A stretch of 64,000 nt of DNA from Nocardioides sp. (GTDB taxonomy: Bacteria > Actinomycetota > Actinomycetes > Propionibacteriales > Nocardioidaceae): the NCBI RefSeq assembly GCF_014360585.1, contig NZ_JACIXG010000006.1, positions 55,426 to 119,425 on the forward strand. Reading direction: 5' to 3'. Shown piece after piece: positions 7,580 to 16,400 of the stretch. The notes beneath the pieces were generated by a model, which saw nothing but the letters and a program-made list of their open reading frames with translations, did not search any database and was not told the DNA's origin. The translations under genes were made by a program, and so were the position numbers. Position 1 is the first letter of the stretch. Each line of letters starts with the position of its first letter.

Positions 7580-7744
7580 GGGCCGCCGACCCGACTTCGA
7601 GGATGTTCTCGACATGCCCCGGAGTCAAGGACGGCCTTCGGCCGCCGGCTTCGCCGGTCGCCTTTGGCGATCCTTGACACCGGACCATGTCGAGAAAAAA
7701 GATGGCTGGCTATCGGGGCGGCGGCCCGGGTGTGGCGCAGCGGA
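7580..7744 (+). repeat. Left copy of ~160-bp inverted repeat flanking the DUF222 islet
   Basis: The 66-bp core at 7617-7682 reads inward from GGAGTCAAGGACGGCC to CGATCCTTGACACCG and is itself imperfectly palindromic. Its reverse complement occurs at 10988-11053 with 64 of 66 positions identical by my reading. Weaker similarity extends on both sides to about 7580 and 7744. Confidence 0.85.
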
Positions 7745-7942
7745 TTCGTTCCTGGGAACGGTGATGCGCGTGGGGTGTGAGGGTGGCCCTTCGGGCCACT
7801 TACCATCCACAGGTATGAGGCCGTTCGCTGACCGAGGAAAGGCGGTTGACCTGCGCATATAAGTAGATTCACGGAGTCGGAAGGAGTAGAATCAGACCCA
7901 TCACGACACGCCTCTGAACACGCCGGAAAGGAGGGGCGGCGG

Positions 7943-8341
7943 ATGAGCCTCGAACCCGAGATCAACCACTGGGGAACCAACCCCGAGGACCCGATCGACG
8001 CAGAGCTCGCCGCCCTGGAGTCCTCCCTCGACACCCTGCTCACCAGGGACCCTGCCTATTGGCGCACCGGTCAGAAGAAGGACCGGTTGAAGCGGCTGGA
8101 GATCATTCAGGCCAAGCAAGCCGCGTTGAAGCTGCGGGTCCTTGCTGTCTCGGGTGACATCGCTGAGGAGACCGGTGCGAAGGATGTCTCGGGGTGGATG
8201 TGGACCGAGCTGTTGGTCGACAAGAAGGTCGGGCGTGCCGAGGTGAAGCTCGCCACCGGGGTTGCGAGGTACGAGCTCGTCGCCGCCGGCCTTGCTGAGG
8301 GTGTGGTGTCCCCCGACAAGGCGAGGGTGATCGTCAAAGCG
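7943..8341 (+). pseudogene. DUF222/HNH endonuclease-like protein, N-terminal fragment interrupted by IS
   Basis: This is the N-terminal 133 codons of a DUF222 protein of the type that carries a C-terminal HNH nuclease domain (the 13E12 repeat family in mycobacteria). The start ATG 7943 has AAAGGAGG 8 nt upstream. The frame reads normally to VIVKA, where the IS256-family element begins. Read-through into the IS adds only GGVRWSV before a stop at 8365, so the product would lack the nuclease domain. The rest of the gene resumes in the matching codon phase at 9849. Confidence 0.9.
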
Positions 8342-9840
8342 GGGGGTGTCAGATGGTCTGTGTAAGCGGTCGGTCTCAGCAAAGGAACGATGATGACTGC
8401 TGTGACCGAAGGGACCGGGCGACCGGACTACAAGAAGGCGGCCGCTGCTCGGCGTGCTGATCGGGCAGACCTGCCAGGGGCGAGGGCTGCTGCGGAGTTC
8501 GCTGCGTCGGGGGCGATGGATGAGTTGTTCGCCAAGATCGATGCCGGTGAGATCGAGCTGACCGGCGATGGAGGGTTCATCCCCGGCTTGATCAAGGCCG
8601 CCCTAGAACGCGGGCTGCAGGCTGAGCTCACGAGCCATCTGGGCTATGAGAAGGGCGACCCGGCCGCTTCAGCGGTGTCGAACTCGAGGAACGGCACGAG
8701 TCCGAAGAAGGTCGCCACGCAGACCGGTGACGTCGAGCTCGCGGTCCCACGCGACCGCGACGGCACGTTCACGCCCGTGCTGGTCCCGAAGGGCTCACGT
8801 CGCCTGTCCGGGCTGGACGAGATGATCATCTCGCTTTACGCCGGCGGCATGACGGTGCGCGACATCGCCCATCACCTCGCTTCCACGATCGGGACCGAGT
8901 TGTCGCACGAGACGATCTCGAACATCACCGACGCGATCGCCGAGGAGATCCTCGAGTGGCAGGCCCGGCCGCTGGATGCGTTCTACCCGGTGGTCTACCT
9001 CGACGCGATCGTGGTCAAGGTCCGCGACGGCGCGCACGTGATCAACAAGTCTGCCCACATCGCTGTCGGGGTCGACATGGACGGCGTCAAGCACGTCTTG
9101 GGGATCTGGATCCAGACGTCCGAGGGCGCGAAGTTCTGGGCCGGTGTGTGTGCCGAGCTCGCGAACCGTGGCGTCCGCGACGTGCTCATCGTGTGCTGCG
9201 ACGGCCTGAGCGGCCTGCCCGAGGCGATCGAGGCGACCTGGCAGCACGCGACCGTTCAGACGTGCGTGGTGCACCTGATCCGGGCATCGATGCGGTTCGT
9301 GAACTACAAGGACCGCAAGGCGGTCGCGAAGGCGTTGAAGCCGATCTACACCGCATCCTCGGACAAGTCCGCCAGGGACGCATTCGCGGCGTTCCAGGAC
9401 TCGATCTGGGGCAAGAAGTACCCCCACGCCGTCGCAACCTGGCAAGCAGCCTGGGAGCGGTTCATCCCGTTCCTGGCCTTCCCGCCCGAGCTGCGGCGGG
9501 TGATCTACACGACCAACAGCATCGAGTCGCTGAACTACCAGCTGCGCAAGGTCACCAAGAACCGCGGGCACTTCCCCAACGACGAGGCCGTGGTGAAGCT
9601 GCTGTGGCTGGCGATCTGCAACATCGAGGACAAGCGAGCCCGCGAACGCGCGAAGGAACGCGGCAAGCCAGCCGCCGACCGCAAGGCTCCCGGACGGCTC
9701 GTCGAGGGCCAGGTCGTGACGAACTGGAAGCAGGCCCTGGGCCAACTCGCGATCGCCTACCCCGACCGCATCAACCCCTACCTGTAAGGCAAATCAACCA
9801 ACAAGGGACCGATCGTTTACACAGAAATCTTGACAAGCTC
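8342..9840 (+). mobile_element. IS256-family insertion sequence, 1,499 bp, apparently intact
   Basis: The element is bounded by an 8-bp target duplication TCAAAGCG (8334-8341 and 9841-9848). Its ends form imperfect inverted repeats of about 35 bp, sharing TGTCA near the tips and TCTGTGTAA and TCGGTC inside. It carries a single full-length transposase gene with intact catalytic residues. Size, duplication length and transposase all fit the IS256 family. Because the duplication ends on a codon boundary, precise excision with loss of one copy would restore the DUF222 frame. Confidence 0.95.
8393..9787 (+). CDS. IS256-family transposase
   Basis: This DDE transposase of 464 aa cuts and joins the element ends. 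The likely catalytic residues are Asp204 (VYLDAIVV), Asp270 (CCDGLSG) and Glu378 (TNSIESLN), with the family segment TCVVHLIRASMRFV between the second Asp and the Glu. A helix-turn-helix-like N-terminal region includes the GMTVRDIAHHL segment. ATG 8393 is preferred over ATG 8390 because AAAGGA (8381-8386) is then 6 nt upstream. The length is normal for the family and no frameshift is seen, so the enzyme is probably functional. Confidence 0.95.
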   Translation: MTAVTEGTGRPDYKKAAAARRADRADLPGARAAAEFAASGAMDELFAKIDAGEIELTGDGGFIPGLIKAALERGLQAELTSHLGYEKGDPAASAVSNSRNGTSPKKVATQTGDVELAVPRDRDGTFTPVLVPKGSRRLSGLDEMIISLYAGGMTVRDIAHHLASTIGTELSHETISNITDAIAEEILEWQARPLDAFYPVVYLDAIVVKVRDGAHVINKSAHIAVGVDMDGVKHVLGIWIQTSEGAKFWAGVCAELANRGVRDVLIVCCDGLSGLPEAIEATWQHATVQTCVVHLIRASMRFVNYKDRKAVAKALKPIYTASSDKSARDAFAAFQDSIWGKKYPHAVATWQAAWERFIPFLAFPPELRRVIYTTNSIESLNYQLRKVTKNRGHFPNDEAVVKLLWLAICNIEDKRARERAKERGKPAADRKAPGRLVEGQVVTNWKQALGQLAIAYPDRINPYL

Positions 9841-9848
9841 TCAAAGCG

Positions 9849-10712
9849 CTCGAGGCGGTCGAGGCCGACCCCGAAGCCAGTGCCGAGAACCTGGTGCTCG
9901 CGGAGAAGCTGTTGGTGGAGTACGCCACCGAGATGACCGCGAACAAGCTCGAGATCATCGGGAAGCGGATCTTGTTCGAGGTCGATCCCGAACGGTTCGA
10001 GGCCGCCGAGGCCAAAGCGTTGCAGCGGGAAGAGGAACGCGCCCAACGCCGCACGTTCTTGACCTCCCGTGCGAACGGTGACGGGACGGTGGACATCCAT
10101 GCCCGGGTCTCGTACGCGGTCGGTCACCGTCTCCGGACCATCCTGGACTCGTTGGCGCAGCCGAGGAAGCTCTCCGCGGAGGACCGGGGCCGCAAAGCCC
10201 CCTATGACCGGCTGCTGGGCCAGGCCTTCACCCGGATCATCGAGACCTACGACGTCGACCAGCTCCCCCGGCACGGTGGTCACGCGACCACGGTGTTCAT
10301 CACCATGAGCGTCGAGGACCTCCGCAACGACCTCGGCACCGCCGCGTTGGGGTTCGATGGGGAGCAGATCAGCGCCGCTGAGGCCCGCCGGATGGCCTGC
10401 AACGCCGACCTCATCCCCGTCGTACTCGGCACAGGCTCCGAGATCCTCGACTTCGGCCGCAGCATCCGCCTGGCCCACCCGGTCCAACACCGGGCGCTGC
10501 GGTTACGGGACAAGTGCTGCCAGGCCGAAGACTGTGATGCGCCAGCGGCCTGGACCGAGGCGCATCATCTGAAACCCTGGTCGGCAGGCGGCCTCACAAA
10601 TCTCGCGAACATGGTGTTGTTGTGTTCGAGCGATCATCGCCGGATCCACGACCCCAACTACGACTATGAACGCCTCCCGGACGGACGGATCCGGTTCACC
10701 CGCCGCGTCTGA
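9849..10712 (+). pseudogene. DUF222/HNH endonuclease-like protein, C-terminal fragment after IS
   Basis: The remaining 287 codons of the interrupted gene start right after the second TCAAAGCG copy with LEAVEADPEASAENLVLAEK and continue without a stop. The HNH nuclease motif is complete: paired Cys (KCCQAEDCDAP), EAHHLKPWSAGG, then LLCSSDHRRIHD. Joined to the N-terminal part the protein would be 420 aa, a normal length for the family. An internal ATG at 9894 could in principle start a shortened product but lacks a clear ribosome site. Confidence 0.9.
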
Positions 10713-10825
10713 CCGCGCTGCGGCCTGCTCCGGCCCACGGATCCGACCTTGTGAAGGGCTTCACGAACTCGGACCCTCTGTCCTAGCCGACGACCTAGTG
10801 GCCTCTGACAAGACACGGGAGCGCC

Positions 10826-10846
10826 CCTTGTGAACGATTCACAAGG
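10826..10846 (+). terminator. Hairpin downstream of the DUF222/HNH gene
   Basis: A perfect 9-bp stem with a 3-nt CGA loop lies 114 bp after the stop codon. There is no U-tract, so its role as a terminator is only possible. The CTTGTGAA arm also occurs at 10748-10755. Confidence 0.45.
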
Positions 10847-10930
10847 TGTCATCGTCTAGTACAGCGCCCGCGCAGACCTCACCTGCCAGGACCGACCACC
10901 CCGGTCCCCAAGCCCGTACGCGACCCAAAC

Positions 10931-11090
10931 TCGCTGCGCCAGACCCCGCCGCCGACCCGATAACCAGCCAAAATTCTCGACGGATCACGGTGTCAAGGAT
11001 CGCCGCAGGCGACCGGCGAAGCCGGCGGCCGAAGGCCGTCCTTGACTCCGGGGTCCGGCGTGAACACCATCCATAACGGGTCGGCGGCCC
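10931..11090 (-). repeat. Right copy of ~160-bp inverted repeat flanking the DUF222 islet
   Basis: This is the reverse-complement partner of 7580-7744. The 66-bp core lies at 10988-11053 and differs from the left copy at two positions within GCCT(TT/GC)GGCG. Outside the core, the copies still share GGCTGGTTATCGG-like and TGGCGCAGCG-like blocks. Confidence 0.85.
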
Positions 11091-11137
11091 CAACCCAACA
11101 AAGACGACCAGCCCCAGGCCCTGGCCCCACGCCGAAC

Positions 11138-11839
11138 CTAGTCCCCGTCCAAACCCTGCTCGATCGCGTAGCGCGTGAGCTCGACACGGTTGTGCATCTG
11201 GAGCTTGCGCAGGATGTTCTGTACGTGGTTCTGCACCGTGCGGTGGGAGAGGACGAGGCGGTCGGCGATCTGGCGGTAGCTCAGGCCCTTGGCGACGAGC
11301 TTGAGGATCTCGGTCTCGCGGTCTGTGAGCGTGGGTTTGTCTCCGCGTACTTCGGTGGCGGCGCTGTGCTGGAACTCGCCCAGGACCAGGCCGGCCAGGC
11401 CGGGGGTGAAGACGGGGTCGCCGGCGGCGACGCGGTGTACGGCCTCCAGGAGCTCGTCGCGGGAGGCCGACTTGATCAGGTAGCCGGTGGCTCCGGCCTT
11501 GACTGCTGCAAGGACGTCGTTCTGCTCGCCGGAGGCGGAGAGGATGAGGACCTTGGTCGTCGGGTGCAGGGCGATGATCTCGGTGGTGACCTGGACACCG
11601 TCGGGCTCGGGGATGTGCAGGTCGAGCACCACGACCTCCGGCCGCGTCGCGGCGAACCTGGTGATCGCTTCCCGGCCGGTGCTGGCGGTGGCGACGACAT
11701 CGAAGCCCGCGGCGGCGAGGTCGCGCTCGACCGCGTCACGCCACATCGGATGATCGTCGACGACCATCAACCTGACCGCGGTCACCGGTGGTCGAGCTGT
11801 CATCGGTGGTCGAGCTGTCATCGGTGGTCGAGCTGTCAT
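11138..11839 (-). CDS. NarL/LuxR-family response regulator
   Basis: This two-component regulator of 233 aa has a receiver domain (acidic pair at VVDDHP, phospho-acceptor Asp73 in VVLDLHIPEPDG, Lys in GYLIKSAS) and a C-terminal LuxR-type helix-turn-helix (LTDRETEILKLVAKGLSYRQIA). It should bind DNA after phosphorylation by the kinase encoded just upstream. ATG 11839 overlaps the kinase stop in an ATGA junction. The N-terminus is unusual: the MTARPP hexapeptide is repeated three times because the gene start lies in 18-bp tandem repeats, giving further in-frame ATG codons at 11821 and 11803. Confidence 0.9.
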   Translation of the reverse strand: MTARPPMTARPPMTARPPVTAVRLMVVDDHPMWRDAVERDLAAAGFDVVATASTGREAITRFAATRPEVVVLDLHIPEPDGVQVTTEIIALHPTTKVLILSASGEQNDVLAAVKAGATGYLIKSASRDELLEAVHRVAAGDPVFTPGLAGLVLGEFQHSAATEVRGDKPTLTDRETEILKLVAKGLSYRQIADRLVLSHRTVQNHVQNILRKLQMHNRVELTRYAIEQGLDGD

Positions 11840-11862
11840 CGGTGGTCGAGCCTGTCGAGACC
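11786..11862. repeat. 18-bp tandem repeats at the kinase/regulator junction
   Basis: Three exact 18-bp units CGGTGGTCGAGCTGTCAT (11786-11839) are followed by TGGTCGAGCCTGTCGAGACC (11843-11862), a variant of the repeat at 7380-7545. On the minus strand the units encode MTARPP and each supplies a start codon. The 20-mer encodes the last residues of the kinase (GLDRLDHR). Confidence 0.9.
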
Positions 11863-12981
11863 CATGCGAGGAACGACCATTTCCCATTCCGTTCCCGTCC
11901 TTCCTGTGATGAGTTCGGCCGTACCCCCGAGATCGAGGATCCGGCCCTTGATCGAGCCGGCGATGCCCAGCCTGCCGTCCTTCTCGGCCGTGGCGACGCG
12001 ACCATCGGGGATACCCGGGCCCTCGTCGCGCACCGAGATCTCGACATGGTCGGGGAACGCCTGCAGGAGCACCCAGGCGCGGGCGTCCTCACCGACATGG
12101 CGGCGTACGTTGTCCAGCGCTGCCCGGGTCGCCGCGACGATCTCCTCGGCGGGGTGTGCGGGCATCTCGACGGCGGTCGCGGGTCCGGACACGGTCACGG
12201 TGGCGGTCTCCAGCTCGGCCAGCGCCGCAGCCAGGTCGACCATCCCGGCAGCCGGGCCACGGCCGGGCTGCTCGCCACGGACCAACGCTCGCAGCTCCCG
12301 CTCCTGCTCCCCCGCCAGCCTGCCCAGCTCGGCACCGTCGCCACCGAGGTCGCCGCCGCGGCGCTGGACGAGTGCGAGCACCTGGAGCACGCCGTCGTGG
12401 ACCGCCCGGGCGAGCCGCGCCCGCTCCTCGGCCCGGGCCGCCGCGCGCTCGGCCTCGTCCCGCTCCAGCGCCATCCGCTGCACCGACTCACACATGTAGC
12501 CGACCACCGGGCCACCGATGACCAGCAGGAACGCGTTGCCGTAGATCGACTGGTCGATCTCCTGACGCAGTCCGAGGTCGACGGCCGCCAGCGCCACACC
12601 GGCCAGCAGACCGCCGATCCAGCGATAGTGGATCGCGCACGCGAGCAGCGCGCCGCTCACCCAGAAGCCCGGCACGCTCGCCTGGAACCCCGGGCCCTTC
12701 ACCAGCGGCGTCACGAGCAGGAGCCCGAGCGCGATCGCCAGGTCGGCGCCGACGAGCACCGCCGTGCGTCGGCTGGGTGCCGCGTACGCCCAGACGGCGA
12801 AGGCGGTCCAGCTCACCATGACGAGCGCGCAGACCAGCGCCGCCGACGGTGGATCGAAGTTGCCTGCCCGGTAGACGGTCAGGCCGACGGCATTGACGAG
12901 AACGACCACGCGCAGCACCGCGAGAGCCCGGAAGAGCCGGTTCTCGACCTCGATCGCCGCCGGCGACGTCCACGCACTCAC
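11836..12981 (-). CDS. Sensor histidine kinase, HisKA_3 type (MacS-like)
   Basis: The N-terminal half contains several membrane helices (for example ALAVLRVVVLVNAVGLTVY and VLVGADLAIALGLLLVTPLV). A cytoplasmic dimerisation segment follows with ARAVHDGVLQVLALV, whose His is the likely phospho-acceptor. The ATPase domain shows an N box (ALDNVRRHV) and a G box (VRDEGPGIPDG). It should phosphorylate the adjacent NarL-type regulator. GTG 12981 is chosen because the sequence becomes family-like there (AIEVENRLFRALAVLR) and GACACT sits 7 nt upstream; the frame extends to 13077 but that part looks non-coding. The start is moderately uncertain. Confidence 0.85.
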   Translation of the reverse strand: MSAWTSPAAIEVENRLFRALAVLRVVVLVNAVGLTVYRAGNFDPPSAALVCALVMVSWTAFAVWAYAAPSRRTAVLVGADLAIALGLLLVTPLVKGPGFQASVPGFWVSGALLACAIHYRWIGGLLAGVALAAVDLGLRQEIDQSIYGNAFLLVIGGPVVGYMCESVQRMALERDEAERAAARAEERARLARAVHDGVLQVLALVQRRGGDLGGDGAELGRLAGEQERELRALVRGEQPGRGPAAGMVDLAAALAELETATVTVSGPATAVEMPAHPAEEIVAATRAALDNVRRHVGEDARAWVLLQAFPDHVEISVRDEGPGIPDGRVATAEKDGRLGIAGSIKGRILDLGGTAELITGRTGTEWEMVVPRMGLDRLDHR

Positions 12982-13113
12982 AGTCGGAAGTGTCGCACTA
13001 CACGATGCGGCGTACGTCCTGGATATGAGTATCCGTGCGGATGCCGGAGCGCTGCACGAGATCCAGAATCGAGGCATGGATCGAGGCGAACTGATGCCAC
13101 AGCCAAGCTGTTG

Positions 13114-13186
13114 TACCCCCTACCGGATTCGAACCGGCGCTACCGCCGTGAAAGGGCGGGGTCCTGGGCCGCTAGACGAAGGGGGC
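13114..13186 (-). tRNA. tRNA-Glu (anticodon UUC)
   Basis: On the minus strand a 73-nt cloverleaf begins GCCCCCTTCG and ends AGGGGGTA. The anticodon loop is CTTTCAC, giving UUC, and the T loop is TTCGAAT. The acceptor stem pairs over seven positions. CCA is not encoded. Confidence 0.95.
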
Positions 13187-13301
13187 CTGCCGGGACATCC
13201 TAGAGGCCTGCGTCCTGGGCCGCCAAAGCGAGGGCGTACAGACATGCACGGACCCCGATTCGGAAGGCCGCAGGCATTTCCGGTAATGTTTCACCTCGCT
13301 T

Positions 13302-13375
13302 GGGCAGGTAGCTCAGTTGGTACGAGCGATCGCCTGAAAAGTGATAGGTCGGCGGTTCGACCCCGCCCCTGCCCA
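13302..13375 (+). tRNA. tRNA-Phe (anticodon GAA)
   Basis: A 74-nt cloverleaf runs from GGGCAGG to CCTGCCCA. The anticodon stem ATCGC/GTGAT encloses CTGAAAA (GAA), and the T arm is GGCGG-TTCGACC-CCGCC. CCA is not encoded. A TAATGT sequence about 20 nt upstream could be its -10 element. Confidence 0.95.
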
Positions 13376-13382
13376 CAAGCAA

Positions 13383-13422
13383 CAACCGGCTTCGACCCGC
13401 AGCTATGGGTCGGAGCCGGTTG
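13383..13422 (+). terminator. Terminator hairpin after tRNA-Phe
   Basis: CAACCGGCTTCGACCC (13383-13398) pairs with GGGTCGGAGCCGGTTG (13407-13422) over 16 positions with one wobble, around an 8-nt loop. It begins 8 nt after the tRNA end and is followed by a short T-containing stretch. Confidence 0.8.
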
Positions 13423-13497
13423 CCATTTCGGGACTCGGTCCGGACCCTCTGCGTTTCCCGCACACGCATCGGCGGAACTACGCAAGGATGGTGGGCT

Positions 13498-16400
13498 GTG
13501 AAGTACGCCGATCCTGGTCGCTGCCCCGACTGCCGGGAGGCCCTCGAGCCCGGCACCAGCCCCTGCCCGAACTGCGGGCTGCCCTTGGAGAACGCGGTAG
13601 CCCAAGAGCTCTACGGGACGCTGCTGCGAGCCGACGTACTCATGACCCGGTTGCGCTCGATCCGGGACGAGGCCAGCCGAGCCGTGCGGCCGACCCCGCC
13701 GCCCGCTGCCGCACCGCCCGCCGCACCGCCTTCGGCACCCCCGCTGATCCAACCCGAACCCGTCGCCGAGCCTGTCTCCGCGACGGCGGCCACACCTGCA
13801 GCGGCGACAGCCGTCGCCGGACCGTCGCCGTTCCCCGGCGCCCCGCTCGAGGCCGCCCGCCGCGCGCCGATCACGGTGCCGCTGATCCTGGTCGGCGTCG
13901 GCGTTCTCTTCCTGCTGGTCGCGGGGGTCATCTTCCTCGCGGTCGCCTGGGCCGCGATGGGCGTCGGTGGCCGCACGACGATGCTGCTCGTCTTCACCGC
14001 CCTCTTCACGATCGGTGGCGCGGTGCTGATGCATCTCGAGCTGCGCGCCGGCACCGAAGGCGTCTGGACCCTCGCGCTGGGACTGCTCGCCCTGGACATA
14101 GCCGGGATGGAGTACGCCGGCTGGCTCGGTGGAGCCGACTGGGACCGTGGCTTCCTGGTCATCGTCGGCGTCGCCGTCTTCATAGCCGGCACCGCGATGT
14201 CCCTGGTCGGCGAGCGCAGCGAGAAGCTCACCGCGGTGATCGGGCCACAGGTGGCGGCCGCCGCTGGCGTACTCACCGCGCTGATCGGTCTCGAGCTCAT
14301 CTCCGACCTCATCTGGTTCCCGCTGGTCGCTGCGGTGATCGCTCTCGTCGTGGTGATCGTGGCGAGCAAGCTCGAGCTCCGGGCCCTGACTCTCGGCTCG
14401 ATGGTCGTGCTGGCGGGCTTCTGGTTGATGCTGCTCGTCCGCGGTCTGGCCGACCCCGCACTGACCGGCTCCGAGCTCCTGACCGGCGGCACCCTGCCCC
14501 TGCTGCTCGGCGCGGCCGCGGTGCTGGCGATCGTGGCGCTGCTGTTCCCGCTGCCCAAGGACGCCAAGGTCGCCATGGTCGGGGTGTCGCTGCTGATCGC
14601 CGCCTACACCTTCACCCAGCCGGCTCTCGACGACGGCCCGGTCACCCTGACCGTCGTGGCCATCGTGGTCACTCTGGTCGCCGCCGGCGCACTGATGACA
14701 CTCCCCCGGCCCTGGCGCTGGGCCGCTACCGCGTTGACGCCGTACGCCGCAGCACTGGGCATCACGGTCCTCATCCTGACCGTCTCGGCCGCCGTCCGGC
14801 TCGCGGCCGTTCCCTGGACCGAGTCGGCGTTCTCGCCGGTCACCGGCCCGGATCCGCTGCTGCCGGGCTGGCTGGCGCTGCCGGCGCTGCTCGCGATCCT
14901 CGCCCTCGGCACCGCCTGGTTCTACCAGTCCAACCCGCCGGCTTTCCGCACCTACCGACCCACGGTCCGTTGGATCGTCTTCTCCGGCGGTCTCTCCGGG
15001 TTCGCGGTCACGGCCGCCTGCTACGCCGCCCCGCTGCTGGTCCCGGCGCTGCTGCTGCTCGGCGTCGCCGTCGCGCTGGCCTGGTGGGCACAGCGGCGGC
15101 CGCGGCTCGTCGCCGCCGGCATCTTCGGCCTGGTCGCCCTCGCCGCCGCGCTGCCCAGCGACCTGCTCACCGTGGTCGTCGCGCTCGCGCTGGCGGGGGT
15201 CGCTGCGTACGCGGTTCGGGGTCTGGCCGGCGCCGACCGCGAGGTCACCGCCAGCTACTCGGTCGTGACGCTCAGCCTCGGCCTGTGGTCGCTCGCCCCG
15301 CTGATCGACGTGGAGCGGCAGTGGGCCGCATGCGTGATCGTCACGGTCCTCGGGCTGATCACGCTCTTCCGCTTCCGGGCGTCGGGCTGGTGGGCCGCTA
15401 TGGCCAGCGCCGCGATCTCGATCGGGATCGGCTCTGTCGACGTCACCTGGGCGGCGGTCCTGCTGACCATCGCCACCATCCTCGCCGCGGCCATCGGCCT
15501 GCACCACCGCCAGCCTCCCGCGCTGGCCGTGGCGGGCACCGTCGGGATCGGGGCGGCCACGGCCGCGGTCCTCTCGAACGACGTGCTCGCCCTGGCCGTG
15601 ACCGTCATCCTCACCGCGCTCGCCTTCACCGTCGACCGCGTCCAGTCCGGCCATGCCAAGGAGGTCGCGACCGCCTACTGGATCCTCGCCCTGACGGCCG
15701 CCGTCTGGCAGGCGGCCCGGATGGCCGACGTCGATCGTCCCTACACCGCGGTGGTGGTCGTTGTCGCGATGGGCGCCATCGTGCTGGTACGCCGCAGTCC
15801 CGCCACCGAGGCCGCGGCCGCCACCGGCGCGGCCGTGTCGATCGTGCTGGGTGCCTTCGACGAGGGCGGTTCGCTGGACACCGACTGGCTGGCGATCCTG
15901 CTGCTCATCGCCGGCGTCATGTGCATCGCGACGATCCTGCGCCACGAGCCGGAGCAGTCCGGAGCGCGCCTCGCGATCGCCGGCGTGCTCGGCCTGGGAT
16001 CGCTCGGCGCCGCGTTCGGCAACGACCTGCTGGCGCTGGTGGTGGCCGGGGTGCTAACCGCCGCCGCGATCGCGGTCGACCGGCTCACCCGGGAACAGCA
16101 GACCAAGGCCGTCACCGCTCCCTACTGGATCATCACGCTGACGGCGTTCTGCTGGATGTTCGCCAACCTCAGCGAGGTCGCGGCACCGCACGCCGCGGCC
16201 GGGATCATCGTCGTACTGGCCGTCGTCACCATCTTCCGGCTGCTGCCCTCCGCCGAGATCACCGCCGCGGTGGCCGCTGCGGTCACGATCTTCTTCGGCA
16301 CGGTCAGCCTCGGTCCCTCGATCGTCCTGACGCCGGACGGCCCGGTCGCGGTCGGATCGAGCGGGGTCGACCTTCCCTGGCTGAGCATCCTGCTGACGGT

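Larger units (their letters stand above)
7365..7942. other. Gene-free repeat region before the DUF222 gene
   Basis: No convincing gene is visible here. The region holds the 29-bp tandem repeats (7380-7545), the left copy of the ~160-bp flanking element (7580-7744), and about 200 bp of ordinary intergenic sequence containing the DUF222 ribosome binding site AAAGGAGG at 7927-7934. Confidence 0.7.
10713..11137. other. Gene-free region with hairpins and right flanking repeat
   Basis: No gene is visible. GTGAAG-GG-CTTCAC (10751-10764) and the perfect hairpin CCTTGTGAA-CGA-TTCACAAGG (10826-10846) share the CTTGTGAA core and may terminate the DUF222 transcript. The right copy of the flanking element follows at 10931-11090. 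Confidence 0.65.

Noticed and set aside
8795..9745. 316-aa open frame opposite the transposase
   Set aside because: It is an antisense frame fully inside the IS256 transposase gene, with biased composition.
7365..11137. Prophage or integrative element
   Set aside because: There is no integrase, structural phage gene or conjugation gene. The islet contains only repeats, one interrupted gene and an IS.
13114..13375. Genomic-island attachment site in the tRNA genes
   Set aside because: No duplicated tRNA 3' end was seen downstream, and no integrase is adjacent.
13291..15945. 884-aa open frame on the minus strand
   Set aside because: It lies antisense to the membrane protein gene and is rich in Arg/Asp/Gly/Gln runs, the composition expected of a high-GC mirror frame. 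It has no domain or ribosome site.
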